Source: Trametes villosa (taxonomy: Eukaryota; Basidiomycota; Agaricomycetes; Polyporales; Polyporaceae). Taken from it: a stretch of DNA of 64,000 nt. Of the stretch, positions 40,135-51,337 are shown piece by piece. The DNA lies in the NCBI GenBank assembly GCA_002964805.2, contig PUDQ02000033.1:1736001-1800000 (forward strand), given 5' to 3'. Positions within the stretch are counted from its first letter, which is position 1. The number at the start of each line of letters is the position of its first letter. The notes beneath the pieces are model-generated. The model was not told the origin of the DNA. It did no database searches and worked only from the letters and a program-made list of their open reading frames with translations. A program made the translations under genes and the position numbers.

Positions 40135-43100
40135 CTACTTTCGAAGCATGTGGTACTTCGTGCATATACTCAGGACCCGCAGAGTATGGGGCTTGAGGTC
40201 TTCGAGGGTAACGTCCACCATCTGCAAGACGTCGCGCAAGGATTCGACATCTAATATACGTATAAGAAGGGTCGTCACGCAAGGCGGCGTCGGGGTACTC
40301 ACCGTTGGGAGGCATCAGCGCAAGCATCTCGATCGTCTCGTCGTGCAACACTTCTGCCATCTTCGTGTTCTGTTCCTGCTCGACAAGCTGAGGGGAAGCA
40401 TCAACACTGCGTAGCGATGTCTGCCTACACAAATTCATGAGGGTCTACATACCTCGTCCCGCAACGCAATCAAGTCCTTCCGGCACCGCACCCCGAGATC
40501 TGAGTCGGCGACCACGTCGGCGACGTCGTGCGTCTCGACGTACGTGACGCGGTACGGCGGCTCGACCTCCTCAATGTCAGAGTCGAACCCGGCCGTTATC
40601 GACTGCGACGCGGACGGCGCCGCGCGCGTGCCCATGCGTCGCGCCGCGGGGCGCGGGCTGGATATCTCGGGCTCGTACTCGTCGTCCTCGATCGGGTCGT
40701 CGTCGGGGTCGTCCTGGTAGAGGCTGCGCTCCTTCTCGGGCGGCGGCTCGAGCGCGGGTGCCGCTGGGACGTAGGCCGTCTTGCTGCGAGAGGGCACTCG
40801 GGACGGCCCCGCGCTGGGCGAGTCGTAGCCTGCGGCGGCGCCCTGCGCCGCCTTGCTCCGCGGCTTGCGTTTTGAAGCGGGGGCCTGGCCAGCGCCCGCA
40901 TCCTGGCGGAAGATGACCTCCACCTTCTGTTTCCCAGTTCTGAGGTCCTGAGCGGCGGGGCCGAGCTATAGAAGCACAATGAGTGAGCTGCTGATATAGT
41001 ACACGGTCGGGAGACTTACAGCGAGATACGTGGTCGAGAAACCTTTCGCGTTTGGCACGATCTCGGGGGCGAGGATGTCTAGGAAGCACATCTCCTCGAC
41101 GAGGCGCGAGATGACGTTCGCCGCGAGATGGCTGCACGCGCCGTAGAGCGGCTCGTCTACGATCCCCTTCTCCACCATTTCGCGCAACTTGTTCCCCTTG
41201 AGTGCGACCCCGAACTGCGTCATCGTAAAGCGGACCTTGCGGCGGAAGATGGCTTCGAAGAGGCGTACGGCCTGCAGGGCGTCCGCGGTGAGGTCCTCGG
41301 TCACGACCTCACCCACACTGCGGCAGTTGTTGCAGAGCTGGCGGCACCGCGCGGGGTCGAAGTCCTCGCCGAAGTACGCAAGCACTTGCTGGCGCCGACA
41401 GCGCACGTCGTTGGTGCAGTAGCGCATAACGTGCTTCACTTCATCCACCTGCCAGCGGCGCTCCTCGTCGGACTGGATCGTGGTGTCCTTGCGGATCCAG
41501 TCCAGCTTGCTGAAATACTCCTTCTGGCTGAAGTCTATAGCGTGTGCTTAGCCAGAGGCTGAAAGGGATGGGGCGTAAGTGGACGCACAGAGGATGCAGT
41601 GCGCGAGCTTCCCGTCTCGGCCTGCGCGCCCGGTTTCCTGGTAGTAGCTAGGGGCGCGTCGCCGTCAGTACACCTCTCTGACCGTCAATGGGTTGCGGCC
41701 TACGCTTTCAGGGACCCGGGTATACTGAAGTGGATGACAAAGCGGACTTGGCGAGGAATGAGCGATGCAACAGGTCAGGTATATACGCGTACTCACCGTC
41801 TGCTTTGTCGATGCCCATACCAAAAGCGATCTGCGTTCACAATCAGTCTAGGCAGAAACTATAAGCGATACGAGCGTACCGTGGCGACGATAATGGAGAC
41901 TTCTCCGCGGCTCCATTGCTCTTGCACGCGGTTCTTGTCCCCGTCATGCATGTTTGCGTGGTAATGCTTCGCGCTCAAGTTGTACTTATCCCGGAGCTGC
42001 TTGGCGACGTCTTCGCAGCGGTCGCGGGAGTTGCAGTACACGATGCCTGTATCGTGCGGGTGCCGCTCCTTGATGTACGCCGCTATTTCGCCCACCGGGT
42101 CCTTCTTCTTGATGCGCACTTCGTAGTCGAGGTTCACCCGGTTGAAGGAGAGCTTGAACGGCTGTCGGATCTTGAGCCCGAGCCGCTCGAGGATGTCCTT
42201 TTGGACCTCCGCGGTGGCCGTCGCTGTGAGGGCGCTGATTGGCACCTGGCTGTATGTCTTCCTGACCTGACTGAGGAGGACATACTGAGGGACGATCAGC
42301 GCTCTCCGTGTGAGGGTGTACTCGAGAGAACATACAGCATCTCGGAACGTCCGCCCCCAATCGGTGATCAAGTGGGCTTCGTCGACGACGAATCGCCGCA
42401 ACAGACCTTGGTTATCCAAGCGGCTCAACTTGTTCATCGCATGGTCCATCTGCATCATCTCGGGCGTCAGGTATAGCAACTTGGGTGGGCGACCGGCCGC
42501 GAGACGCTGCCACACGGCCTGTTTCCGTGCACTGGGCAGCTCGCCCAGGAGGATCTCGACGTCCACCCCGCGCGCCTTCAGCGCTCGGTGCTGGTCGATG
42601 ATGAGCGACTTGAGTGGGCTGACGACGACCGTCAGGCCATCCTGGACGACAGCCGGGAGCTGGAACGTTAGGCTCTTCCCGCTGCCGGTTGGGAAGAGCA
42701 CGAAGACGTCGCGGCCGTCCATGGCCTCGCAGATCGCCTGAAGCTGCAACGGGCGGAATGATTGCAGCCCGAATACGTCTCTCAGAGTCTTCATGATCTG
42801 GGCGTAGTAAGGCTTCGACTTGAGTTCCGGAGGGTCGATGACGGGCGCATTGGCGGGGATGGGGGCTGAGGAGACGGACTGGATCGGCGTGGCGTGTCGA
42901 GGGGGTGCAGGCAGGCGTGGTTGGGTAGCAGGAGGCGTAGCGGGTGTCAGCACGGAGGGCTCTTCGACGGCGTCGCCTAGGTCGTCCTCGAACGACTGCC
43001 AATACAGCTCTTCTGTGTCGGCGGTTTCTTGGCGTGGCCGCGGCGGGTCTGATGCAGGCGTAACCGGCGCGAATGTCTGCTGGCTCACCGAGCTCGGCTG

Positions 43101-44981
43101 TCTAGACGCAGCTGCATCGTTGCTGTAGGTGGGCCTGCTCGAGGTTGTTACACTGGAAGACTTGGTCCCCGTCGACCTGCCTCCGTCTGGTCTCTCGCCA
43201 CGTTGTATGGCTCTCAGCAGGGCGCGGGCGGAAGCTAAGCGTTCCTCTACGTATTCACTAGGACCAAGATGAGTACCGGTCAAGGAAGATCAAGGTCGCT
43301 AATACCTTAACGCGCTACAGAAAGCGTGGTCTCTGGGCTCCGCGGAATCGGTGCGTGCGGCACCGATTTCTTTATCACAGAATTCTACGAGCTTCATCGC
43401 GGTGTTGATAACAGCGCGGAGGTCCTTCTGCATATATGCAATGCGTGGTTTAGTCGTGGAGGGTACTACAAAAATGTCGCAAGTTCCGCCCCCAGCGTAT
43501 CATTGTAGTGACTTGCAGGGCCCGGCTCGGCTCGAAAGCCCCGGCTTAGGCCCAGCTTCCTGGGGCTGGGGCTCCGTAGGGTGTTGAGCCGGCCCCTTGC
43601 ACGAAGCTCAAGCCCGGCTCAAGCCCGGCTCGGCTAAGCCCCGGCTTTCAAACCTGGCAAACAATCCATACTAGCCCGTGACGAGCAAAGGGACTCGATG
43701 TGGTGGTCGGGACGCGCGTGAGCCACTGCCCGCGCAGTCCCATTTCACGCAAAAATGGTTCGAAACGGACTCCCGTGCCCAAGAATGCGCTCGATTTAAG
43801 GTAGCTTGTACCGCGCTGATCTATGGCTGCCCGCCCGATAGACGCTATCGCATCCACCGTGCGGAGAGCCATTGAGGAACGCGGCTAAAGCCCCCGGCTT
43901 GCGAAAATCAAGCAGGGCGTTAAGCCTTCATGAGCCCCCTTCAAAGCCAGGCCGGCTTTGAAGGGGGCTCGGCCTAATGGCTTACCGGCCTGGGGCCGAG
44001 CCTTGCAATTCACTAGTTATAAGGCGGGGTCTACTGACAACGGGGGCGTGATACTAGCGACATAAGAACGTGGACGTTACGTACCTCCTCGAGGTCGGCG
44101 AGATCCAGTGAGGCTCCGAGCACCGATTGCAGCGCGGCTGCGCCAGTGGACAGCTGCTCGGAGTGACCATTTGCCCATGGCGCCGGATCCGCTGGTTTGT
44201 GCCGTGCGCTATGGTCGGAAGAAAAGGTCGCAGAAGAGGCGATGGAGGACGGTGGCTCCCGGGCCTTGCCTTTGCCCTTGCTGGATGCGTCGGCGCGGAA
44301 GAAGTTCTCCTTGTCTGTAGCGTGATCGGTCTTCGCTCGCTTGGGTGAGAAGCGCGGGATCAACTCCTCCGGCGGGCCGATAGAGAGGCGCTTCACGGGA
44401 ATACTCGAGGTGGACGCGTTTAAGGGTGTTGTCTCGGTAGACGAGACGTCGATCACAGATAGGCTGTTATCAAGGGTGGAAGTAGAGGCGAGGGGTAGAG
44501 GTTTGGACTTGTTGAACCCTGGGGTGGAGAAAGACGGCAGTTTGCGCACTTTGTGACGGTCAGCAAGCTTGGTAGACGGCCGAAGAGAATAAATGTCGCG
44601 AGTATCACGCCCCCGTTATTAGTAGACCCCGCCTTATAGCCTGCTTATGACGACCTTGCCTCGGCATACAAGGCGCGTACAAGCGGACCATAAGGCGGGC
44701 GTTGACTTGTCATCCTATGATACGCTGGGGACGGAACTTGCGACATTGAGCACCTTACCGGTGACATTGGACGCAGGGGTGGAGGTAGCGATGGACTTGG
44801 CGGGTTTGAACTTCGGCTGTCGTTATACGTGTAAGAAAAAAGGCTGAAAGGGAACGCAGTCGCGAACCTTGCTGCCGCTGGGGTGGGGAGTGGAGGGCGC
44901 GGGCTTGAGCGCGGTCGGAGGCGGGACGTGGGCGCATTTGCGCTGGAGCTCGTCGAGGTTGTTCTTGGGGCGGGCGGCCAT
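40135..44981 (-). CDS. RecQ-family ATP-dependent DNA helicase (BLM/Sgs1-like)
   Basis: ATG 44981 (MAARPKNNLDEL) to TAG 40135-40137. The disordered N-terminus is spread over small exons, then FRPLQLQAICEAMDGRD (Q-motif side), LFPTGSGKSL (Walker A), VVDEAHLITDWG (DEAH box), SALTATAT, GIVYCNSR and QETGRAGRDG. Next comes the RecQ-Ct zinc site (CRRQQVLAYFGEDFD...CRQLCNNC) and a winged-helix part. RecQ helicases unwind recombination intermediates. Two long introns hold transposon-like elements: 44549-44758 and 43428-44084. Splicing the latter joins LADLEE to KDLRAVINTAMKLVEFCD in phase, which links the N-terminal piece to the helicase. If that link were wrong, ATG 43433 would be the start. An HRDC domain is not evident. 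Confidence 0.9.
43475..44062. mobile_element. Foldback element copy 1 with a second element inside
   Basis: The ends are TGTCGCAAGTTCCGCCCCC and, reversed, TGTCGCTAGTATCACGCCCC, the same imperfect terminal repeats as copies 2 and 3. The middle of the family consensus is missing and replaced by about 510 bases rich in GCCCGGCTCGGC. It lies wholly inside the RecQ intron 43428-44084. I found no clear target-site duplication. Confidence 0.7.
43506..44015. mobile_element. hAT-like non-autonomous element nested in copy 1
   Basis: It begins TAGTGACTTGCAGGGCC and ends with the inverse of TAGTGAATTGCAAGGCTC, and many GCCCGGCTC/AGCCCCGGC subterminal repeats lie inside. TAG-starting inverted ends and GC-rich subterminal repeats suggest the hAT class. 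The flanking 8 bases (TATCATTG and GTTATAAG) do not match, so it may have been rearranged after insertion. There is no transposase frame. Confidence 0.5.
44594..44745. mobile_element. Foldback MITE copy 2 in a RecQ intron
   Basis: 152 bases with terminal repeats TGTCGCGAGTATCACGCC / TGTCGCAAGTTCCGTCCCC. Internal arms CGCCTTATAGCCTGCTTAT and its near-inverse can fold on each other around GCCTCGGC. It starts 12 bases after the donor GTAAGG of the intron 44549-44758 and makes up most of that intron. By eye it closely matches the inverse of copy 3. Confidence 0.75.
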
Positions 44982-45184
44982 GGTGGTCGGAGAAGAGGAG
45001 GGGCGTAGGCTGGGCGCGAGGGGCGTCGAGGGATGAGGACGGATGAGGACGACTGGAAGGAGGCAAAGGGCGATTCCGGCGAGTGGCCACTGCGAGTACG
45101 CGCGACGCGTTTGAGTCATGTGACCGCAGTGCCCCGGTCAACAACGCCCGGCATCGCGTCGGTGGCTGCTCTCTCTCCTCCGCC
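44982..45184. promoter_or_regulatory. Shared divergent promoter of RecQ and NUF2 genes
   Basis: Only 203 bases separate the two ATGs, so both promoters and leaders share this gap. No TATA box is evident. Confidence 0.5.
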
Positions 45185-47235
45185 ATGTCCAGCAAGTTCT
45201 GGTTCCCATCTCTGCCCGTCTCTGAAGTCGTCGACGCGTTCACTGGATGGGGATACTCCGTCAGCCCAGAACAGGTCGCGCGGCCAACCTCCGACTTTGT
45301 TCTCGGCGTATACAGCGCCTGTCTCGAGCAGCTCACTGGCATCACGCTCGAGACGCTGCAAGAGCCTATCGAGCAGGCACTGACAACGATGGAAACACCT
45401 GTGCGTTGTTTTGACCCTATTCTGCAGGTCATTAGCTGAAGCCCGTCAACGGTTAGGACATGTACTCGCAGGCCCTCGCGCACAACTTCCTTCTATTCCA
45501 CATGTGCGTCCAGGTCGCGTCTCTAGCCTGCACCTCCGTCTGAGTCGACGCACAGCCAACGGCTCGCGCACGCGGCGAAGATCGAGGACTTCAGCGCGAA
45601 AGACCTCTACTTCCCCGAGCCCGACCGCACTCGCGCCGTCTTCTCCGCCTTCATCAACTTTATCAAGTTCACCGAGCAGAGCGAGGCATTCATCAACCGC
45701 CTCCGCAACCAGTCCACCGCGGTCATCAAGGAGCGACAGGCGGTCCTCGAGGAGACAGCCGAGCTGGAGCAGAGGATGTCGGAGTTCAAGTGAGCACCCC
45801 CTCCGGGTGTGTACGACGCCCCAGAAAAACTTGTCGCAATATCGCAAGTTCCGCCCCCAGCGTATCATAGGATCATAAGCGGACGCCCGCCTTATAGTCC
45901 GCTTATACGCGCCTTATATGCCTCGGCAAGGTCATCATAAGCGGGCTATAAGGCGGGGTCTACTGATAACGGGGGTGTGATACTCGCGACATTTTTTTCT
46001 GTCAGACTTTGCCCGGGGTGTATAAGAGCCTTACAAACTCACTCCCCCCTTATAGTCACCTCATAAAAGCCCTATATGCCTCGGCTAGGCTATTATGAGT
46101 GGATTTTAAGGCGCGGTCGGCTGATAATTTAGAAGTTGTGACAGCCCGCTGACGCGTCAATACCAGGGTCAAACGCGCAGAGGACGAGCCCAAGTGCCAG
46201 GCGCTGCGCCTTGAGAACGAGGCGCTGATGGAGCAGGTCCTCTCGTACAGGGACCAACAGAGGGACTTCCTACAGGACGTCGAGGCGCTGAAGCAGGAGA
46301 AGGCCGCGCTCGTCGTGGAGAAGGAGAAGGTCGCCGCGGAGATGGCGACGTCCACGGAGAACATCAGCCGCACGCGCTCGCGCATCGTACAGTCCCCCGA
46401 GCGTATCAAGCGTACCATCTCTAGCATGGGGCATACCGCCGTGGAGGAGAAGCGCGCCGTCGCGACGAACGAGGCGAAGACGCGCGATCTGCAGACGAAG
46501 ATCGCAGCGCTTCTCAACATCGAGAAGGTAATGCTCTCGTAGCGGTCTGCACACAAGTGGGAAGAAGCTGATGAAGAATCTGTACGCAGGATGTCCGCTC
46601 GTGTGTGGAGCAGCTGCAGGTTATCGAGAAGGAGATGCGCACGCTCGACGCGGCGCAGAAGGAGCTCGGCGACCTCAAGGACACCCTCGACCGCAAGAAG
46701 GGCGAGCGCGCCGAGCTCATTATGCGACGCGAGGTAAGACCTATCGTAACCTTCTGTTGTAGCAGATCGTTGAGCTGATCCACCCTAACCCGGGAACCCA
46801 GCGCGTACACAAGCAGTTCTCTAACGCGCATGAGAAGCTCGAGCGTGCCCAGCGGCACGCCGAGGACAAGCGCCTCGCGAGCCAGCAGACGCTCGAGCGG
46901 CTGCAGCGCGAGTACGAAGAGATGTCCGTCGAGCGGCGCGACAACGACCGCCAGGTCGAGGAGCTTCGCGCAGAGGCAGATGAGATCGAGCGCCAGGTAC
47001 GCAGGATATGCGCTGGTCCAAAGCGCAGAGAACTGAGGTACCTTGGTAGATGGCGGAGCACATGAAGACGAGTCAAGCAGAAATGAACGAGCTTCTCGCC
47101 GAGTACTGGAAACTAAGACATGAAACTGGTATGTCGTGGCCTCTCTTGGGTTCAAATATGCGCTGACAGGAGCATTCAGAGATCTACATGGAGACGCTCG
47201 CGAACAAGCTGGGTATGCAGGTACGGAGTACCTGA
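45185..47235 (+). CDS. NUF2: Kinetochore protein NUF2
   Basis: ATG 45185 opens MSSKFWFPSLPVSEVVDAFT, the start of the Nuf2 calponin-homology domain. It continues WGYSVSPEQVARPTSDFV, METPDMYSQALAHNFLLFH (across an intron at about 45402-45456) and KIEDFSAKDLYFPEPDR. The rest is a long coiled coil (LRLENEALMEQVLSY, EEKRAVATNEAKTRD, LERAQRHAEDKRL), ending EIYMETLANKLGMQVRST with TGA at 47233-47235. Nuf2 pairs with Ndc80 and binds microtubules at the outer kinetochore. The intron 45790-46166 is about 377 bases, many times the usual size here, because two foldback elements sit in it. Confidence 0.93.
45832..45991. mobile_element. Foldback MITE copy 3 in the NUF2 intron
   Basis: About 160 bases. 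Left end TGTCGCAA (partly doubled) followed by GTTCCGCCCCCAGCGTATCA; right end, reversed, TGTCGCGAGTATCACACCCC. Internal arms CGCCTTATAGTCCGCTTAT and ATAAGCGGGCTATAAGGCG pair around GCCTCGGC. Confidence 0.75.
45999..46144. mobile_element. Diverged foldback MITE copy 4 next to copy 3
   Basis: About 146 bases with different ends (CTGTCAGAC / CTGTCACAA reversed) but the same core layout: CCTTATAGTC...GCCTTATA/CTATAT-GCCTCGGC-...TATGAGTGG..TTAAGGCG. It begins seven bases after copy 3 ends and lies in the same NUF2 intron. Confidence 0.6.
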
Positions 47236-47429
47236 GTCCACTCCTGTTGGGGCTCGTCGAGCGAGCCCTGTGCGTATCGTGTATGCTAGAGGACGACCGT
47301 GCACTGTATTTACTATTACATTATTGCCGTATATCTATACACCCATACCCATGTTGTACATGTATATCATAGAGATAGCGATGGTCATAAGCAGAGGCAT
47401 AAGTCGATAATGATATGTCGGGGACTGGG

Positions 47430-49206
47430 TCACCGGGCTCTCTTCCGCGATTTGGACCGCTTCCGGAGCGCGGCGCACTCGCGGCAGTACCAGTTCCCCT
47501 TGGGTATCTTTGTGAGGCCGACACAGCCGATGTGGAACTGGATGGGAGGAGAGCACTCGTCAGCAAACTCCCTGGGGCGTGGAAGCCTACTTCGACTTAC
47601 CCATTCGCGCGTGCAGGTAGGGTTGTCGCAGGCAATCATCTGTCCGCAACATACCAGTCAGTCTACATCATCCACCACTCGAACCGCGACAGGACGCACA
47701 TCGCCAAAAGAGACCTGGTTGCAGAAGCAGTACCGAGGCTCGTTCGGATCGGGCGGCAGATCGTCGACCACCACCGGGATCTGCGCGAGCGCCTGGGCGG
47801 GTATCCGCAGAGTGAGCGGCGCCTGGACCTCCTCTTGGGGTGCGACCACGTCCACGATCTCTTCAGGCGCGACCTCCGTGGCATCTCCAGTAACTGCAGG
47901 CGCTGGCTGGCCGCGGCCCCTTCTCCGTCTCTTGCCCCTGCCCAATTTCGAGGGAGGAGCGGGCTCAGGGACGTCGGCTGCGGCTGCGGCAGGTGGCTCG
48001 GGGGCGGGTGGCTCGGGTGGCGGTTCCTCGTCCATGGCCTCTTCCGTCACGTCTATCTCTTCGACGGGTTCTACCGTGAGTTCCACAGGCTGCTCCGGAG
48101 GTTCAACAACGATAGGCGCAGGGGCGGGGACGGGGACGGGAGCGGGTACTGGAGAAGAAGCTGGGACGAAGATGGGGACGGCCGCTGAGGGAGGCGGCGG
48201 GGACGCAACGACGCGCCCGCGGCTGCTTTGAGGCGGCACTACCTCTGGGAGGATGATGGAGGCGGGGTGCGTTCCGGGGCGGAGACCGAGGGATATGGAG
48301 GCTTCTTGCTCCTTGATGGCGCGGTCGAGGTCGCGGATGTATCTGTCCACCTGTGAAACGATCTGGTTAGAACGCATACAGGCCGACTGAGAACGTAGGT
48401 GCGGACATACGAGGTCGTATGCGTGCTGGGCGAGATACACCTTCTCTGCGCATGCACGAGTTACCTCTTCGGAGGCCTGGGCGATGTGCACGAGGAGTTC
48501 GCGCGTCGAGGTGGAGCCCTCTACGACCGAAGCCAGGGACTTCGAGACTGGTAGGGGTGTTTGTCGCTTGCTTGACGGCCCAGGGGTGGCAGTAGCGGCC
48601 GAGGAGGTTAGGGCACCGTTCGTAGTCTTCCCGTTCGTCAGGGGTAGTTCAGCAGTCGCGTCCACTTGCTCTTCAGGCGCATCGCTAGGCTCTGCGGGGT
48701 CCTGAGGCGCGTCCGCCTTCGGCTGGGCTGCGTCGGCCAACGCTTTGCGCAGGGAGACATACTTGAGGATGGCGGGCGCGATATTCGAGATGTTGTCTTA
48801 CATTCCGTCACAACGTGAGTGGCATCCGGGACAGCTGGGTAACTCACTTTGTGCCTGCTGGTCCAGCTCGTGGATGAGCGTGAACGCTCGATGTAGGGAC
48901 AATGGGAGTTGCTCTAACACTGGAGACGCGCGCTATGAGCAGCTTCAACATACTGCGACAATGGCGAGACGTACATTCGTAGTGCTCCTCCCTGAACGCA
49001 TCCCAGACTTCGCGTTCCTTCGCAGACGCCTCGGCATCTCCTTCGCCTTCGGCCTGCAAGGGTTCCTCCTCGACCTCTGCGGGGTCTGGCTCTTGCTCAA
49101 TCTCGTCGTTTGCAGACTTCTGAGGCGACGCCGCTAGCTCTTCGTCGTCAAAGAGGTGTTGCGCGTCGGTGTCGATGCGCCTCCGCTTGTGTTTCCTGGT
49201 GGACAT
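47430..49206 (-). CDS. ING-family PHD-finger protein (Yng2/Pho23-like)
   Basis: ATG 49206 (MSTRKHKRRRIDTDAQHLFD) to TGA 47430-47432, with about six exons. The ING N-terminal helix region reads LEQLPLSLHRAFTLIHELDQQ, with more helix (TRELLVHIAQASEEVTR, YDLVDRYIRDLDRAIKEQE). A long Pro/Glu-rich linker follows, then a basic patch (GRGKRRRRGRG). The C-terminal PHD finger is YCFCNQVSFGDMIACDN, WFHIGCVGLTKIPKGNWYCRE, spliced near 47550. ING proteins bind H3K4me3 and are subunits of NuA4-type acetyltransferase or Rpd3-type deacetylase complexes. Which one cannot be decided here. The basic tail RKRSKSRKRAR resembles the ING polybasic region. It is convergent with NUF2 across 194 bases. Confidence 0.9.
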
Positions 49207-49302
49207 GGTGCGGATGCGGAGGTCGAGGGTAGAGCGTTGGGCGCCTCCTGGACTCGACGCGACGCGACTTCAAGCTGTCGCGACTTTGCTTGCAAGCGCC
49301 AC

Positions 49303-49855
49303 TCATTCTCCCGGCGGCCGCCACAACATGAACCTCAGCATCTTGCGACCGACGGCGACACGGTTTTGAGCCGACAGCTGGCGGACAGGAACTAAAAAAA
49401 GCGGCATGATGACGTGATATAATAACGGGTCATAACAACGATTCGTAAATGTGAGTACATCCATCCCGTAACATGAATACATCGATAGCAGGAGAACGAG
49501 CAGTAAGTTTGGAGTCGTAAGTACTTGCAGGTACATATGCACATGAGGACCAAGAGCAGATGGGGGATATCGTACAGGGGCGTTAGGTTCTCTAGGTCTG
49601 CCGTCGTGTTGTTCTACAACCACCAGAACGAGACTCGTATGCAAACGAGAGGTCCAGAGGGGAGCCAAAGCCAGTGTCAGAAGAGATGCTAGCGTGCAGG
49701 ACAGCGCGATAACCTGATGAACAGCAGCGGACTTGAGCTGGGAGACGACGTCTATACTCCTGACTGGAAGAAAGCGCTGTTAGTCCCCGGTCAATTGGGA
49801 GTGAACGGTGAACGAACTCACGACCACGAATCATCTTCGCAGTCTTGAGTGCCAT
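49303..49855 (-). CDS. Small hydrophobic protein of unknown function (tentative)
   Basis: ATG 49855 reads MALKTAKMIRG. A likely intron (GTGAGTTCG...CTTCCAG) joins it to RSIDVVSQLKSAAVHQVIAL, followed by a membrane-like span (CTLASLLTLALAPLW), further hydrophobic stretches and a stop at 49303. I do not recognise a family, and the 3' part may be read past the true end. It lies between the ING gene and the paralogue array. Confidence 0.35.
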
Positions 49856-49942
49856 AATGTTCGGGATCGTTGGGATTTAGACAGGAGTAGCAGTGACTCG
49901 CGTCTTGAAGTCCGCTAAGGCAGAGTATGAGTAACGAGCAGT

Positions 49943-51337
49943 TTATGAATCATGTGGTGACGCACAGTCCATCGACCCCGACGGGTATCTAGCAAGGGCT
50001 GTTCAGCACACGTATGACATATAGCGCGTGAGCCGTACTCACCGGTAGTACTCGTTGAAGGCGCTTTCCGCATCCCCGTACAAGATACGAAGCAGCTTCA
50101 CGTCGCTTGGCTTGAGGTCGTGCGTTTCTTCGTCGTCGAAGAGGCTGCGAGTGGGAATGCGCTTCTCCGCCTGTCCATAGGCGCAGACCTTGTCGATGAT
50201 TACTCCCTTCCAGATTTTCCAGACCCGTGTCTCATTGGGCAAGAGATCGTCTAGGATTTTCCTCAGAGCGTCCGGTTCGGCCGGCGAGAGGGCAAGGAGG
50301 ACGAAGACAGCCATGGACGTCCTTGTCTGGAAGGCGTACTTGCGCTTGACGGGTCCCTTAAGAATTTGTTCCTCGAGGATACGCCTTTGGAAGCTTTCCC
50401 TGTCTAACGAGGAGAGGTAGGAGTTGTATCCCCAGGAGACAGCGAGGGAGCATAGGAACATGATCTGACCGAAGATCTCGCCCTGGGGGACAAGGAGCAG
50501 CTGCGCGAGGAACTGGGTAGTCAACAGCATAGAGCACGCCCCGATGTTGTGGTACTCCGGCTCGCTCGTGAATTTGAGGGAAAACTGCCCTCTCGTGATG
50601 GGCGTCACCGCCCCCTCCGCCCCCTTCAGCACTACGATCTCGTCGCCAATGAGAACTCCATCTCCTGGCGGAGCCCCCTCTGCATGCGTCGGATGGGTGA
50701 AGGTGAACACACCTGTGCCGACGACATAGCAGGAGAGACCGCTGCTGAGCATGCCGAGGACGATCATGGAGAAGCAGAACCAATCCCCGTATACTGCGCA
50801 AGCGACGCTCGTAGCGACCGACGCAAGGATGGGTATACTGGCCAACGGGCTGGTCGCGTTCCGGAAGAGACGCGGGGTCTCTGATGGATCAGGCTGGTAG
50901 CGCAGTTCGGCGACGGTGACAGCGATAGGTTTGGTGCTGCGGCCTAGGTGGTGAGGCACATCGGTGACGTCTTTTGGGGAGATGTCCTTGCACTCCTGGA
51001 GGAACAGATGGGCGAGGTGGCCGGTCTTGGACATGATGGTACCCGACTGCACTCCGCGGTACTTGGGCCCATGCATGCCGTCAAGCTCGAAGAGGACGGC
51101 GGGATCGACGTTGATTCCGGGGTAGAGCCCGTCCCAGAAGCGCGACCGCCCCAGCTGCCCGTACCGCTTCGCGATCTCGTAACTGCCCGGCGAGTTGTAC
51201 CACCCCAGCCACTTCCTCCCCTGGTAGATGTGGACGGTCGCCATCGCGGACACGGCGACGTCGCCTCCGAAGAAACCGGCGACGCCGGAGATGTCGAGGT
51301 TGAACTGCGAGTCCTTGAGCGGTATCGTGGGGATCAT
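49943..51337 (-). CDS. Array paralogue A: unrecognised multi-pass membrane protein
   Basis: One long exon (51337-50043; MIPTIPLKDSQFNLD) plus a probable terminal exon 49988-49943. Family blocks: SGVAGFFGGDVAVSAMATVH near residue 15, RKWLGWYNSPGSYEIAKRYG, RSRFWDGLYPGINVDPA, GPKYRG, then two membrane spans (about residues 168-210: SIPILASVATSVACAVYG, FCFSMIVLGMLSSGLSCYVV), a soluble loop (VVLKGAEGAVTPITRGQFS), two more spans (about 270-320), a hydrophobic segment (TRTSMAVFVLLALSP) and LLPNETRVWKIWK. No known domain. The in-frame TGA at 50039-50041 overlaps a good splice donor (CG|GTGAGTACGG); splicing to GCTAG|ATACCC keeps the frame to TAA 49943. The terminal exon is inferred. Confidence 0.72.

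Noticed and set aside
44031..44981. A separate small gene upstream of the RecQ helicase
   Set aside because: Its last exon ends at a clean donor (GAG|GTACGTAAC) and joins in phase to the first helicase exon across an intron enlarged by a transposon-like element, so it is treated as the RecQ N-terminus.
47299..48231. Plus-strand frame of 310 residues opposite the ING gene
   Set aside because: It is the complement of the Pro/Glu linker. The PHD finger and ING helix are on the minus strand.
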